64,000 nt of DNA from Phocaeicola faecalis (lineage in GTDB: Bacteria > Bacteroidota > Bacteroidia > Bacteroidales > Bacteroidaceae): the NCBI RefSeq assembly GCF_021730445.1, contig NZ_JADNRM010000006.1, forward strand, positions 1-64,000. The letters are read 5' to 3'. Numbering within the stretch: position 1 is the stretch's first letter; every line of letters starts with the position of its first letter. Under the pieces are notes generated by a model. The model did not search any database, had not been told where the DNA came from, and saw nothing but the letters and a program-made list of their open reading frames with translations. A program made the position numbers and the translations under genes. Shown one piece after another: positions 1-9,963 of the stretch.

Positions 1-27
1 GGTAAGAAAGACAGGAGGATTCGGAAT

Positions 28-486
28 ATGAGAAATAGATGCGGATTAAAGTTTTTGTCGGGAGTGGTGGCGGCTGTCCTGCTGTGCCTCGTCATGGGAG
101 GATGCCAGAAGGAGGCTATCGACAGTGATATGGAAGGGCACTGGGAGTTGTTGGAATATACAACGGCAGCTGACGGTAAGGTGCATGTGTGTAATCGGAT
201 TTATTACAGTATCCAGTTGTGGGTGGTGGAAATAGCAGCCAAGCAGAGCGGCACACCGCACAGGCCGGTCATCGGACGGTTTGAGCATGAGGAGAATGGA
301 AATGTGCGGATGAGGGACTTCAAAGGAAGAAAAGCCACAAGCGATGATAAAAAGGATGTCACGGTGGAGGAGCTTCTTCCCTATGGCATCAATGCTTTGG
401 ATACAGAGTTTGAAGTGGTGAAGGCCAACGGAAAGGAGTTGATTTTGAAATCCGATTATGCTACACTGATGCTGAAAAGGTTTTAG
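28..486 (+). CDS. Small lipoprotein, lipocalin-like, function unknown
   Basis: A 152-residue secreted lipoprotein. The N-terminus is a basic, hydrophobic signal ending in the lipobox LVMGGC, so Cys26 should be lipidated. The rest is a small, beta-rich domain (motif DMEGHWELLEY near residue 35, then alternating strands) like the lipocalin-like domains common in Bacteroides lipoproteins. I cannot assign a ligand. The start at 28 is preceded by AGGAGG at about 13-18, an unusually good Shine-Dalgarno for this organism. The promoter lies outside the window. A hairpin terminator follows about 25 bp after the stop. The family assignment is inference; the lipoprotein call is firm. Confidence 0.75.
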   Translation: MRNRCGLKFLSGVVAAVLLCLVMGGCQKEAIDSDMEGHWELLEYTTAADGKVHVCNRIYYSIQLWVVEIAAKQSGTPHRPVIGRFEHEENGNVRMRDFKGRKATSDDKKDVTVEELLPYGINALDTEFEVVKANGKELILKSDYATLMLKRF

Positions 487-510
487 CACGGATATAGAAG
501 GTGAAAAGAA

Positions 511-549
511 GAGAGGACATATCGATTGGGATGTGTCCTCTCTTTTTTA
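511..549 (+). terminator. Rho-independent terminator, probably bidirectional
   Basis: GAGAGGACA (511-519) pairs with TGTCCTCTC (534-542), followed by TTTTTT. It sits between convergent genes ending at 486 and 560 and probably ends both transcripts. The GAGGACA stem recurs in the hairpin at 1677-1718. Confidence 0.75.
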
Positions 550-559
550 TGATATATGA

Positions 560-1471
560 TTAAAACAGTTTGGCAGGATATTCTCCGGCATCTACCAATG
601 CCTGAATCTTGTCTACTACACTCTGGCGGTCTTCGGGATAAGTTACACCGAACCACTTGCTGGCAGTATCCAGAACTTCTACGGTAGCTGTTCCGTCACT
701 AATCAGTTTGTCTACCATCAATGGAATAAAGAATTCGCTCTTCAGGTTTTCCATGTTCTTGGGATCACTCAAGAAGGTCTTGAAGAATTCCTGGCTGTAT
801 GCAAAGTAATCGGGAGTGAAGCCCCAGAAATTCATACTAACCGGAGTTGTGTCGGCTGTTGCTGTCCATTCGCCATTGTCGTCGATGTATTTCACTTCTC
901 CGTCGATGCGCTGAATCTTGGTACGTTCTACTACGGAAGTCAACAGATTCTTGTCGTTTGTTTCACAGATACCACGAGAAACGGTACCGCTTTCGCTCAG
1001 GGTGTTACCTACGCGGAAACCTACCATTGAATAGGTGTTTTTAGATCCTTCAGGAAGATTTGCAAGGAATTTGCCCATTACCTGGAATGAGTCACGGCCA
1101 TAGAAGTCGTCACAGTTGATTACTGCAAACGGTTCTTTAATAACATCGGCACCCATCATGACTGCATGGTTGGTACCCCATGGCTTGGTGCGGTCGGCAG
1201 GACAAGTGAAACCTTCGGGCAGTGCGTCCAAAGCTTGGAATACCATTTCGCAAGGGATGTGTCCTTCGTACTTGGAAATGATTTTATCGCGGAAATCTTG
1301 TTCGAAATCTTTGCGGATAACAAAAACGAGTTTGCCGAAGCCGGCGTTAATGGCATCATAGATGGAATAATCCATAATAGTTTCGCCGTTAGGACCCAGT
1401 CCGTCCAATTGTTTGAGGCCACCATAACGGCTACCCATACCGGCTGCCAATAAGAATAATGTAGGTTTCAT
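560..1471 (-). CDS. Sugar-phosphate nucleotidyltransferase family protein
   Basis: A 303-residue cytoplasmic nucleotidyltransferase of the NTP_transferase fold. Residues 5-20 carry the nucleotide-binding signature LLAAGMGSRYGGLKQ (GxGSR plus downstream Lys), and INCDDFYG near residue 118 is the metal-binding aspartate region. Such enzymes load a sugar phosphate onto a nucleotide; the sugar cannot be read from sequence. The ATG at 1471 is preceded by two possible -7 boxes (TAGCTTTG and TATTTTTG on the minus strand, 1505-1520), so the gene appears monocistronic. It converges with the lipoprotein at 28-486. Confidence 0.85.
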   Translation of the reverse strand: MKPTLFLLAAGMGSRYGGLKQLDGLGPNGETIMDYSIYDAINAGFGKLVFVIRKDFEQDFRDKIISKYEGHIPCEMVFQALDALPEGFTCPADRTKPWGTNHAVMMGADVIKEPFAVINCDDFYGRDSFQVMGKFLANLPEGSKNTYSMVGFRVGNTLSESGTVSRGICETNDKNLLTSVVERTKIQRIDGEVKYIDDNGEWTATADTTPVSMNFWGFTPDYFAYSQEFFKTFLSDPKNMENLKSEFFIPLMVDKLISDGTATVEVLDTASKWFGVTYPEDRQSVVDKIQALVDAGEYPAKLF

Positions 1472-1504
1472 AGTCTATTTATTTAAAAATTGATATTCTG
1501 ACTA

Positions 1505-1520
1505 CAAAGCTACAAAAATA
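1505..1520 (-). promoter_or_regulatory. Promoter of the nucleotidyltransferase gene
   Basis: Minus-strand TATTTTTG (1520-1513) runs straight into TAGCTTTG (1512-1505). Both match the Bacteroides -7 consensus TAnnTTTG, about 35-50 bp upstream of the ATG. Which one is used cannot be decided. Confidence 0.55.
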
Positions 1521-1615
1521 TATGAAGGAAAATGTATTTGTGAGAGGAAAAAGAAAAAAACGTTCTTTTTTTGAATTTTAATATCGATAAAATGTATTTT
1601 TCCGAATAATATTCC

Positions 1616-1718
1616 TATCTTTGCGCCATCAGTTTGAATACTAAAGTATTAAAATATATATCCCTCAATGATTGTGGAGGACATTACGATGTGATATCGG
1701 GGTGTCCTCATTTTTTTT
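1616..1718 (+). ncRNA. Candidate small RNA with its own promoter and terminator
   Basis: The gap between two minus-strand genes carries a plus-strand -7 box, TATCTTTG (1616-1623). Seventy to 90 bases later there is a good terminator: GAGGACA (1677-1683), TGTCCTC (1703-1709), then eight T residues. No convincing ORF lies between. The simplest reading is a transcript of about 90 nt starting near 1630. No -33 TTTG is visible at the right spacing and I recognise no RNA family. Confidence 0.4.
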
Positions 1719-1731
1719 GCCCCTTCCTCTA

Positions 1732-4071
1732 TTAGAAGGGGTAGCCGATAGCGAAGTGAAGGCCAAGCCCGTCTTTGAACTTCGGTATATTGTAATAGCC
1801 GCTTTTTCCGGTGTCGTAGGGGGCATGCAGGGCAATACCCAAATCGAGGCGGATAACCAGGAAGGTCAGGTCATAACGTAATCCTACGCCGGTGCCGAGC
1901 GCCACACTTTTTGCAAAGTTCCGCATGGTGAGTTCTCCACCGGGACGCGCTTCGTCTTTTTTCATCAGCCATACATTGCCCGCGTCAAGGAAAGTGGCGC
2001 CATATAGGTCGCCCAATATCGGGAAACGGTATTCTATGTTGGCTTCCAGTTTCACGTCGCCTGTTTCGTCAATATATCCGTAACGGTTGTCTGCGTTGGG
2101 GTGGAAAGTACCCGGACCGATGGAGCGGACTGTGAATGCACGTATACTGTTGGCGCCTCCGATATAGAACTGTTCGCTATAGGGGGCGACGGTCTGGTTG
2201 CCGTATGCATAGAGTATTCCTCCCATCAGGCGGGTGGCTATGTGTTGCTTTTCTCCTACTTTGAACAGGCAGCGGACTTCCGAGGTCATTTTAAGGAATT
2301 GTGCGAAGGGGCTTCCCAGCAGTTCTTTCCCTTTTTCCTTCATTCCTTTGCCGAAGGCGGCATAAACAAGTGAAGTCACATTGCCGGCAGAGGTGAAGGA
2401 GGTTTCCCACCATAAGTTATGCCGTTTTTTCAGGGGGGCGTTGTCATAAGTAAAGGTATAGCTCATGGCAGGGATAAACTGATTTCCCAAACTGAGTGCC
2501 AGTGACTTGTTTACATTGATAATGGAATCGAATTCACTGGTGGTATGTTGCAGGGTATTGAACGTAAGCCTGAAAGGGGTTACTGTGTGTTTCCAGGTGC
2601 GCGATGGCTGGAAATCATAACTGACGGTTCCGCCAAAAGATAACATCTTGAAGAAGCGGGCACGGTTCAGCTGGTCCACATAGAGCTTGAAAGAGGTATG
2701 CGAGGGAAACAGTAAGCGGTTCGACTTGTTCTTCCATGGCAGTAACAGGCGTGGATAATCCAGTGAGAAGGATGCTCCCAGTTCATACGAATTCATTTTT
2801 GACTTGTCTCCAGCGACACTGTTGGATGCGGTTTGCCATTCGTAGGACCCTTTCAGTTGGAAAGATAGTTTGGCGGCTGTGCGCATAAAGTTGCGTCGCG
2901 ACAAACTGAAGATGGCTCCCGGGCCTGTCTGGTCGGTGCTCTTGGTTGTGACATTGAATTCCAGCTCTCCGTCGTAGGGAAGGTCGAACATGGCATTTAC
3001 TTTGATGTTCAGGGTGTCACAGTCGGGCAGGGTGTCTTTGGGTGTGTAGCGGAATTCTGCATATTTAAAGATTCCCAAGCGTGCCAGTGCTTCTTGGGTA
3101 TAGGTTTGGCGTATCTGGGAGTATAGTTGTCCTTCTTTATATAGGAAACGTCTGCGCAAGACCTGTTCGCGGATACCGGGTTTCTTGCCATGATAATGGA
3201 TGGTCATATCTGCAAAGGTCAGTGAGTCTGTCGGTTGCTCTCCCTTATATCCTGTCAGGTAAACAGAGGTCTTTCCTATATAATAAGGGCGGCGTGCTTC
3301 TGCCGGCACTCCTTTTTGCGGCACTACCTGCAAACTTACAAAACCGGGATTGCGCAATGTGTCTGCGCGGAAGGTGGTAAACTCGGGGCGGAAATAATAG
3401 TATCCGTTATTTCTGAAAAGAGTACTTAGCCGCTGGCGTTCTTCTTCCAGTTTCAACACGCTGAAGTTGTCTCCTTTGCGTAATATGCGCTGGTTGTAGG
3501 TGGCACGAATCAGGCTGTCGGCCCGTGCCGGATATTTGAGGTAGGCAATAGAGTCCAGATAGTAAGGATTGGCCATATTGATTTCATAGTTGAGCTTTGC
3601 TTTTCGGGGGTTCTTCAGGGTGTCGACCGAATAGGAGACAGAGCCATTGAAGAAGCCATAATCACGCAACAAGTTGGTCGCTACCTTTACACGGGTTTCG
3701 GGATTGACGGTGGAGATATAAACCGGGGTGGAACCCAGCTTGTTGAATATCCAGCGGCCCAGTCCCTTCTTTTCCTGGTATTTCACAAAGTCATTATATA
3801 TCCACAAACCGAACGGAATGGGAAAGCGCAGGGAGTTGCTTCCCAATATGGCGTTATTGGGAGGGTAGGACAGGGCTGCCTCTACTTCTTCCAGAGTTTG
3901 CACTCCGGCGGGAGTTTTGTCTTCGTTGATAACGTTCATGTTCTTTACGCCTACGTAAAGAGTTTCGCCTTCGGGCAGGTTCTTTGTGGTGGAGCAACCC
4001 GCCAGCAGGCATAGAAAAGCTGTCAGCAACAGCTGGTTAACGTGAAGTTTTCTCTTTCTTATCCTTGTCAT
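1732..4071 (-). CDS. tamL: TamL, BamA/TamA-family outer-membrane lipoprotein
   Basis: A 779-residue Omp85-superfamily protein, the Bacteroidota counterpart of TamA. The N-terminus is a lipoprotein signal ending LLAGC (Cys26 from this start), which separates TamL from ordinary BamA. POTRA-like repeats fill roughly residues 35-400, and the C-terminal half is a 16-strand surface-antigen barrel ending in FAIGYPF with a terminal aromatic. With TamB it forms a translocation and assembly module for outer-membrane components. The ATG at 4071 is preferred over a TTG nine bases upstream. The start lies 5 bp after the tamB stop, so the two are co-transcribed, tamB first. Confidence 0.88.
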   Translation of the reverse strand: MTRIRKRKLHVNQLLLTAFLCLLAGCSTTKNLPEGETLYVGVKNMNVINEDKTPAGVQTLEEVEAALSYPPNNAILGSNSLRFPIPFGLWIYNDFVKYQEKKGLGRWIFNKLGSTPVYISTVNPETRVKVATNLLRDYGFFNGSVSYSVDTLKNPRKAKLNYEINMANPYYLDSIAYLKYPARADSLIRATYNQRILRKGDNFSVLKLEEERQRLSTLFRNNGYYYFRPEFTTFRADTLRNPGFVSLQVVPQKGVPAEARRPYYIGKTSVYLTGYKGEQPTDSLTFADMTIHYHGKKPGIREQVLRRRFLYKEGQLYSQIRQTYTQEALARLGIFKYAEFRYTPKDTLPDCDTLNIKVNAMFDLPYDGELEFNVTTKSTDQTGPGAIFSLSRRNFMRTAAKLSFQLKGSYEWQTASNSVAGDKSKMNSYELGASFSLDYPRLLLPWKNKSNRLLFPSHTSFKLYVDQLNRARFFKMLSFGGTVSYDFQPSRTWKHTVTPFRLTFNTLQHTTSEFDSIINVNKSLALSLGNQFIPAMSYTFTYDNAPLKKRHNLWWETSFTSAGNVTSLVYAAFGKGMKEKGKELLGSPFAQFLKMTSEVRCLFKVGEKQHIATRLMGGILYAYGNQTVAPYSEQFYIGGANSIRAFTVRSIGPGTFHPNADNRYGYIDETGDVKLEANIEYRFPILGDLYGATFLDAGNVWLMKKDEARPGGELTMRNFAKSVALGTGVGLRYDLTFLVIRLDLGIALHAPYDTGKSGYYNIPKFKDGLGLHFAIGYPF

Positions 4072-4076
4072 TTTTA

Positions 4077-7000
4077 TCAATCTTTCTTTTTCCTGAATAT
4101 AAATAACTCACCCAGATGGCTCATCTTCTTTCGCAGAACGATACCGACACCTGTTTCGATGATTTCACCTTCGAGCACACTCTCGTAGTTTTTATCGTGG
4201 AACACCTTGATATATCGGGTACCGCTATTGTCCAGACGATATTCGACGGAGACGTTGTCGATAAATGTTTCATCTTGCTGGGCGGTATTGCCGGTAGACA
4301 CTTTTCCGCCGATAACGATGCGGAAACGGTTATTCCAGAAACGTTTGGCAAACTGGAAGTTGTAATCTGTACGCTTTCCGCCGTCTTCGGCATTGTCGAC
4401 GGTTTCCATGCCTAGGCTGATGTCGAGGGCTTTTCCTGCAATATTCGAAATTTCGCTTTGCAGGAAGGAGTTGAGGGCATTGTTCATATTGAATCCTCCG
4501 GTAGAGTTGCCTTCTGCCATATACATACCGGTGACAAGCATGGTTACGGCCAGTTTGCCCCGTTCTTCTGGACTCATGGCGGTAAGCTGGTCTTGCACGG
4601 AGGCGTCTTCGGGGGCTGAAAGGGTAAAGGCCAGTCCCAGGTTTTCCAGTCGTTGGCTCAGGGCGATACCTACATCGAAGCTGACCATGCGGGGGCTTTG
4701 TCCGTCCTCGCCCACAGTGGCGCGCACTCGCTCTGTGGCGGTGATACTGAGTTGGGGGTTCATCACGTTGCCTGTCCATTCCACATAGCTGCCGTTCTGG
4801 ATATTGAACGTCTTGAGCGGAATGACCGGGATTTCATATTTCATTTCACCGCTGATGAGCGAGTAGCGTCCGTTCAGCAGCATCTCGCCTTGCGGGGTGT
4901 ATTGGAAAGAAAGGTCTCCGCCTCCTTCGAGCAGCATATAGTTGGAACCATCCGGTGTGATATCGACATGTGCTTGAACGGCTTGGTCGATATGCATTGT
5001 CATGGCGATATCCATGCCATTGATGGACACCGGCTGGATGGTTTCGTTCGCCACTTCAGTGGTGTCATTGAAGTTGACGAAAGTCACCATGTCTCCCAAA
5101 CGGTCGTTTACGGTCAGCGGGGAGTCTTTCATCACATAAGTGAAATCTGTCTTTCCCAATATATTCATATTGCCCCGCATCATGAGGGCGTCTACGGGGC
5201 CGCGGAGAGTGGCGTCGAAGTCTACATACATCTTGCCGTATACCATGGCCCGTTTGGTGCGGGGAGCATTCAGTAGTTCGTAGTTCCGGGCCTTCATCTT
5301 CAAGTCGGTAGTCATACGCTCCAGATTGGAGAAGTCCACATGACCGTTGATGGTGAAAGGATTTTTTCCTTTGGTGAAGATATCGAAGTCCTTAAACATC
5401 ATTTTGCTGTTGACCATCTGTACCGGCTCGTTGTCGAAGCGGAAGAGTGCAGACAGTTCGGGCATGAACATTGATACGGAGTCGAGTGACAGTTCGCCAT
5501 TGAGCAGAGGCTTGGAGGGGTCTCCCTTCATGGCCAGTGTTCCGTCAATGTCGCCGTTCAGTTCCACCATATTGTCGGGGATGAACGGATTAATGACATT
5601 CAGCGGGAAGTGTTCGAGCGCAACATCTGCACTCAGGCTGCCTTTGCCGTCGGCTGTGGGCAGATAGATACCGCCGAGGTGGGCTATCTCTTTGTTATTG
5701 TGGCGGATGTATCCGTCTACGTGGTGGTCTTTCTCGTCGCCGGGCAGATATACGCCACTAAATTCCCAATTACCGAGTGGGTTGCCTTCATATTTGAATT
5801 CATCGACTTTCAAGTCACTGCTCACCATCATGTAGGGGCCGGATTCGATATAGTGCGTTTCTGCTCCAATCCATCCTTCCATATCAGGCATATAAGGCAG
5901 GATACGGCGGAACTCTTTCAGATTGATTCGGGAGAGCTCGACTGTCATGTCCTGACTGGCAATGGTATCTTCGCGATTGGTATAGAAGCTGAGGCCCGTA
6001 CCTGCATCGTCGTGCAGATGGAGATTGGCATGGATGCGTCCGCGGTCTGTCAGGAAGATATAATTATCCCTGTTGACCGTGAAAGGACGGTAAACCAATG
6101 TCGGATGTTCGGGGAAAAGACGTAGACGGATTCCCCGACGTCGTAAATCGGCCTGCACTCCCATATAGACGCCTTGCTCCTTGCGGGCGTTGAGGTACTG
6201 AATGAGCAGTTGTGCCTGATTGGTACCGATGTTTCCTTCCAGGCTGACATCGTAAGCTTCTTGGTTAAGCTTCGGTCCGTTGACAACTCCACTTAGGAAT
6301 TTGATGCCTTCCATGTCTTGCTGTACGTCAAGATAAATTGTATCCAAGACAATGCTGTCTGTGCTCAGACTATAAAGGAATGCTTCTCCGTTCAGCCCTT
6401 CTGTCGGAGAGGAATCCATATCCATAAAAAGTTTCCGGTAGGAGATGCCCATCATGGAAAGGTAATTGCAGACCGGATTATCCTGTCCTGAAGTGACGCG
6501 TAAACACAAGCCGGGCAGATATTGTTTCAACTCTTCCTGGTCGATATGTTTATGCTCCCACTGTTCGGAGAGTTTCTTCATCAATATCTCTGCCTGGCGG
6601 GATAAGCGTGTGATGTGCCCGGCTCCTTCCAAAGAAAGGTCGAAATCACCGGCACGCAAATACATCCGGGTAGAATCGCTTGCTGTGGCAAATCCCAGTA
6701 AAAGGTCTTTGGGATGAGATGTGCGTTTGGGCGTGATGACGGTGATATTGGCCATGGATGCATCCACGGAATATTTGTTAGCCATATCCGTTGCGAGGTG
6801 GACGGTAATATTTTGCGAGGTCTGCATGCGCTCATTCATCAAGTGCAATGCCTGCCAGTCCATGCGGTCGATATCCAGCTTCAGCGTGGCTGCCGCATTA
6901 TGCGGCTTCAGGCTGCCATCGAGGTGTGCCCGTATATCCATTACTTTATTATTGATTAATAAAGCAGTGTTGATGATATGTTTTTCGAGTCCGGCAGAAA

Positions 7001-8732
7001 GTTGGATGCCCGACAGGATATAATTGCCGTAATGGAAACGGTCGATACTGCCCGAGGCACTGAAGGTGGTTCGGGGAGACATGAAGTCCAGTCCTTCTCC
7101 TTTGACACCAAGGCGTGCGGATACTGCAAAGAGTGAGTCTTGCGGCAAGAATCGGTGCAGGTTCAGATTATTGACGGCAACATCGGCTTCATAGGCTTCG
7201 CGTGAAAGGTCGTACTTGGCATAGAGCCGGGCGGCATGTTCCATTTTGAAATCATCTGTAATGGAGATGCTGTCATTATACACGGTGATGGGGATGGTGT
7301 CGATGACTGCCAATATGCGTGCGTCCGGTTCTTTCAACAAAAGGTCTGTACCCATTTTGGAGCCCGACATGCTGAATTTACCTTCCAGGCGTGTGCCGTT
7401 AGGGATGGCAATACCTTCGGCAAGGGCACTCAGAAAATCCATGTTCCCCACTTCCGTTTCGAGTGTGATGTCTCCTCCGCGTTTCAGCGTATCGGTCAGA
7501 TGGGTTAATTCGCCTTTGGCAAAAAGCTCCAATGCGCCGGGAAGTTCGGCACTCAGAGTGGTCAATTTGAGTTGGTTGAGGTCACCGTCCACTCCTGTAC
7601 GGATGCGTAAGGGTTCGGCCGGGTATTTCTGTACGAAATGTTCGTCCATACCGCCTACCAAACGTATGATGTCCTGTTTGCCTATATCAGCCATTAACCG
7701 GGCGGATAACCGTCCTTTACTTTTCATTTCGAATACGTCCCAATCGATGGATGCATTCAACTCGAAGTCCGAATCGGAGGTGGTGAGACGCAAAGAAGGG
7801 ATACGGAGCGATTTCTGGTTGGAGAGCAATCGTCCTTGGGTGGATAGAAGTTCCAGTCCCGAACGCTCCTTTAGCACAAACCGGTTGATAATGGCTTTCA
7901 TGTCACGGCCCTCATAATGAAGAGAGTCGAGTTGCACACCGATGCCGGTCAGTGCGATATGAGAAGGATCCAATCCTCTCAGGGCAATGCTGTCGGGCGG
8001 GAGAAGAGACGGTGCTCCCGAATCATAGTTCACCTGTCCGTTTTCTATTTTAAAACTTTGAAGGGAATAGGCGGATTTATGCAGGTCTATCAATCCGTTA
8101 CGCAAAGATGCTTTTGCCAGCGATGTGCTGAGCGCGAGACTGTCAAGCGGCATCTGCAAAGCGAAAGACACATTTTGCAAGTCGATGTCCTGCAGGATTA
8201 TTTTCCAGTAGGTGGTATCGGTTTTGGTGGTGTCGGCAGCTGTGGTGTCATTCAGGCAAAGAGACAAGTCGGTGTCTTTGAGCAGTACTTTGTTCACTAT
8301 GGCTGTTTCGGGGTCGAGTGCCACACCGTGGCTGGATATAAACAATTCACCAAGAGTTCCCCGCAACTGCATCCCATTAATCAGGTCATTGGAATTGACG
8401 GTGGCCCCTTTGAGGGAGATACCATCTACTTCCACTTGCTTTTTCAGCAATGGCAACAACTGGACATTTACCTGAAGGCGCTTTACGCTGAGCAGCGTAT
8501 CGTTGTGCTGGGAAGACGCTTCCACATCATTCACCACCAAGTTGAGCGGAAAAGATAAAGAGATTCTTCCCACCCTTATATTCATTCCGGTTGATTCAGA
8601 GGCATACGAAGCCGCTTTGTCCACCAGGAAATTCTGTATGGGGGGCAAATAAATCAGTATACATAAAAGAATGAACAATATGAAAGGAGAGGCTACCGTC
8701 CACATTGTCCAACGGATATATTTCTTTTTCAT
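4077..8732 (-). CDS. tamB: TamB, translocation/assembly module inner-membrane protein
   Basis: A 1551-residue AsmA/TamB-like protein. One N-terminal membrane anchor (about residues 9-31, VASPFILFILLCILIYLPP) is followed by a very long periplasmic beta-helical region of repeated AsmA-like strands. The conserved DUF490 domain covers about the last 450 residues. It spans the periplasm as a hydrophobic groove and partners TamL, encoded 5 bp downstream. The length is typical of Bacteroidota TamB. The ATG at 8732 follows a minus-strand -7 box at 8765-8758. Several long ORFs in other frames inside this gene are shadows. Confidence 0.9.
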   Translation of the reverse strand: MKKKYIRWTMWTVASPFILFILLCILIYLPPIQNFLVDKAASYASESTGMNIRVGRISLSFPLNLVVNDVEASSQHNDTLLSVKRLQVNVQLLPLLKKQVEVDGISLKGATVNSNDLINGMQLRGTLGELFISSHGVALDPETAIVNKVLLKDTDLSLCLNDTTAADTTKTDTTYWKIILQDIDLQNVSFALQMPLDSLALSTSLAKASLRNGLIDLHKSAYSLQSFKIENGQVNYDSGAPSLLPPDSIALRGLDPSHIALTGIGVQLDSLHYEGRDMKAIINRFVLKERSGLELLSTQGRLLSNQKSLRIPSLRLTTSDSDFELNASIDWDVFEMKSKGRLSARLMADIGKQDIIRLVGGMDEHFVQKYPAEPLRIRTGVDGDLNQLKLTTLSAELPGALELFAKGELTHLTDTLKRGGDITLETEVGNMDFLSALAEGIAIPNGTRLEGKFSMSGSKMGTDLLLKEPDARILAVIDTIPITVYNDSISITDDFKMEHAARLYAKYDLSREAYEADVAVNNLNLHRFLPQDSLFAVSARLGVKGEGLDFMSPRTTFSASGSIDRFHYGNYILSGIQLSAGLEKHIINTALLINNKVMDIRAHLDGSLKPHNAAATLKLDIDRMDWQALHLMNERMQTSQNITVHLATDMANKYSVDASMANITVITPKRTSHPKDLLLGFATASDSTRMYLRAGDFDLSLEGAGHITRLSRQAEILMKKLSEQWEHKHIDQEELKQYLPGLCLRVTSGQDNPVCNYLSMMGISYRKLFMDMDSSPTEGLNGEAFLYSLSTDSIVLDTIYLDVQQDMEGIKFLSGVVNGPKLNQEAYDVSLEGNIGTNQAQLLIQYLNARKEQGVYMGVQADLRRRGIRLRLFPEHPTLVYRPFTVNRDNYIFLTDRGRIHANLHLHDDAGTGLSFYTNREDTIASQDMTVELSRINLKEFRRILPYMPDMEGWIGAETHYIESGPYMMVSSDLKVDEFKYEGNPLGNWEFSGVYLPGDEKDHHVDGYIRHNNKEIAHLGGIYLPTADGKGSLSADVALEHFPLNVINPFIPDNMVELNGDIDGTLAMKGDPSKPLLNGELSLDSVSMFMPELSALFRFDNEPVQMVNSKMMFKDFDIFTKGKNPFTINGHVDFSNLERMTTDLKMKARNYELLNAPRTKRAMVYGKMYVDFDATLRGPVDALMMRGNMNILGKTDFTYVMKDSPLTVNDRLGDMVTFVNFNDTTEVANETIQPVSINGMDIAMTMHIDQAVQAHVDITPDGSNYMLLEGGGDLSFQYTPQGEMLLNGRYSLISGEMKYEIPVIPLKTFNIQNGSYVEWTGNVMNPQLSITATERVRATVGEDGQSPRMVSFDVGIALSQRLENLGLAFTLSAPEDASVQDQLTAMSPEERGKLAVTMLVTGMYMAEGNSTGGFNMNNALNSFLQSEISNIAGKALDISLGMETVDNAEDGGKRTDYNFQFAKRFWNNRFRIVIGGKVSTGNTAQQDETFIDNVSVEYRLDNSGTRYIKVFHDKNYESVLEGEIIETGVGIVLRKKMSHLGELFIFRKKKD

Positions 8733-8757
8733 CGTGTGTTTTGTACAAACGTTTCTG

Positions 8758-8765
8758 CAAACTTA
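8758..8765 (-). promoter_or_regulatory. tamB-tamL promoter -7 box
   Basis: Minus-strand TAAGTTTG, matching TAnnTTTG, 25 bp upstream of the tamB ATG. It predicts a leader of about 20 nt. No clear -33 TTTG. Confidence 0.55.
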
Positions 8766-8845
8766 AACAAATTTATCGGCATATTAGTTGAATGTATCTG
8801 CCTTTTATCTTTTATTCTTGATAATTTTATCTTTTCGTTCATGTG

Positions 8846-9745
8846 CTATTGCACTTTATACTCACTTGGCGACATTCCGGTGTGATGTTTAAAATATTTC
8901 CCAAAAAAGGAAGGGTTGGGGAAATTCATGTAATAGGCTACTTCCTGAATGGACATGACCGAATATTTAAGTAATGCTTTTGCTTCCAGAATTACATATT
9001 CGTCAATCCACTCACCGGCTGTTTTTCCACTAACTTTCTTTACCACGGTAGAGAAGTGTTTCGGACTTAAAAACAACTGTTCGGCATAGAAGTCCACCCG
9101 TCTTTCCTTGCGATGGTGTTCGGTCAGTAAATTAATGAATTGGTTGAATAGTATTTCTTCCCGTTTCATGGATTTGGGGTTGGCTGCCAAAAACTCCGGT
9201 TGCCTGCGATGCAGGATGGAACCTAATTTATAAAGATAGGCACCCATCAGCCGCCGTACAATCTCTGTGCGGAAATTATCGTTCCGGTCAATCGTTTCTT
9301 CTATTAATGTGTAGAAAGCCTCCAGCTCTTTTACCTCTTCATCCGTCAGGCTGAAAATAGGTTGTTCTTTCAATGAAATAAAGAAAGGCATGAAACTGTT
9401 CAGGTTGATATACATTTCTTTTAAGAAATCGGATGAAATGAGGAACATCTGGGTTTGATGCATGCCCGGTTGGGGTATTGATTGAAGGATGTCGCCGGGA
9501 GCGCAAATCACCAAGTCGTTTTTAGTCGTGTTGTATTCACGCAAGTTGATGTTGATGGTTGCACTTCCTTGTTTCCGCACTGCGATGATGATACCGTCGA
9601 GGCGGAGAGGATATCTGAATATAGAATTGACATCCGGAATATAATATTCTGTATTGTCCATTATAAAATCATTGCCTATACCCTTCATGGCAGCGTTCAG
9701 TTTGCGGATGAGGGCAATGGATATATTTCCAATTTCTTGTTCCAT
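8846..9745 (-). CDS. AraC-family transcriptional regulator
   Basis: A 299-residue cytoplasmic regulator. The N-terminal ~170 residues form a cupin-like sensor region (about residues 25-110). The last 100 residues carry two helix-turn-helix motifs; LFLSPKHFSTVVKKVSGKT and VAYYMNFPNPSFFGKYFKHHTGMSPSEY are the AraC recognition-helix regions. The ATG at 9745 is chosen over an in-frame start at 9778 because a -7 box (TATTTTTG, 9770-9763) lies between them. It is divergent from the zinc peptidase gene; the effector and targets are unknown. Confidence 0.85.
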   Translation of the reverse strand: MEQEIGNISIALIRKLNAAMKGIGNDFIMDNTEYYIPDVNSIFRYPLRLDGIIIAVRKQGSATININLREYNTTKNDLVICAPGDILQSIPQPGMHQTQMFLISSDFLKEMYINLNSFMPFFISLKEQPIFSLTDEEVKELEAFYTLIEETIDRNDNFRTEIVRRLMGAYLYKLGSILHRRQPEFLAANPKSMKREEILFNQFINLLTEHHRKERRVDFYAEQLFLSPKHFSTVVKKVSGKTAGEWIDEYVILEAKALLKYSVMSIQEVAYYMNFPNPSFFGKYFKHHTGMSPSEYKVQ

Positions 9746-9762
9746 ATCTCTTAATTTTGCTT

Positions 9763-9770
9763 CAAAAATA
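9763..9770 (-). promoter_or_regulatory. Promoter -7 box of the AraC regulator gene
   Basis: Minus-strand TATTTTTG, 17 bp before the ATG at 9745. It implies a very short leader of about 10 nt and rules out the upstream in-frame start. Confidence 0.5.
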
Positions 9771-9963
9771 TAAATCAATAATCATATAGCAATCCTTTTT
9801 GTCTCCTTTATATGTTTTTTTAATTGAATTTGGCGGAAGCATCTGCCAAGTGACTGTCAATAACCCGCTAATATTCTTAATTCTTTCTAAAAGGGTAAGG
9901 ATGGCAAACTATTTGTATGTAATAACCTGTATATTTAACAACAAAATTATAAAGAACAAAACT

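Noticed and set aside
4653-8558. Long plus-strand open frames opposite tamB (e.g. 4653-5276, 7246-7917, 7917-8558)
   Set aside because: They have no domains, promoters or start context; tamB explains the region.
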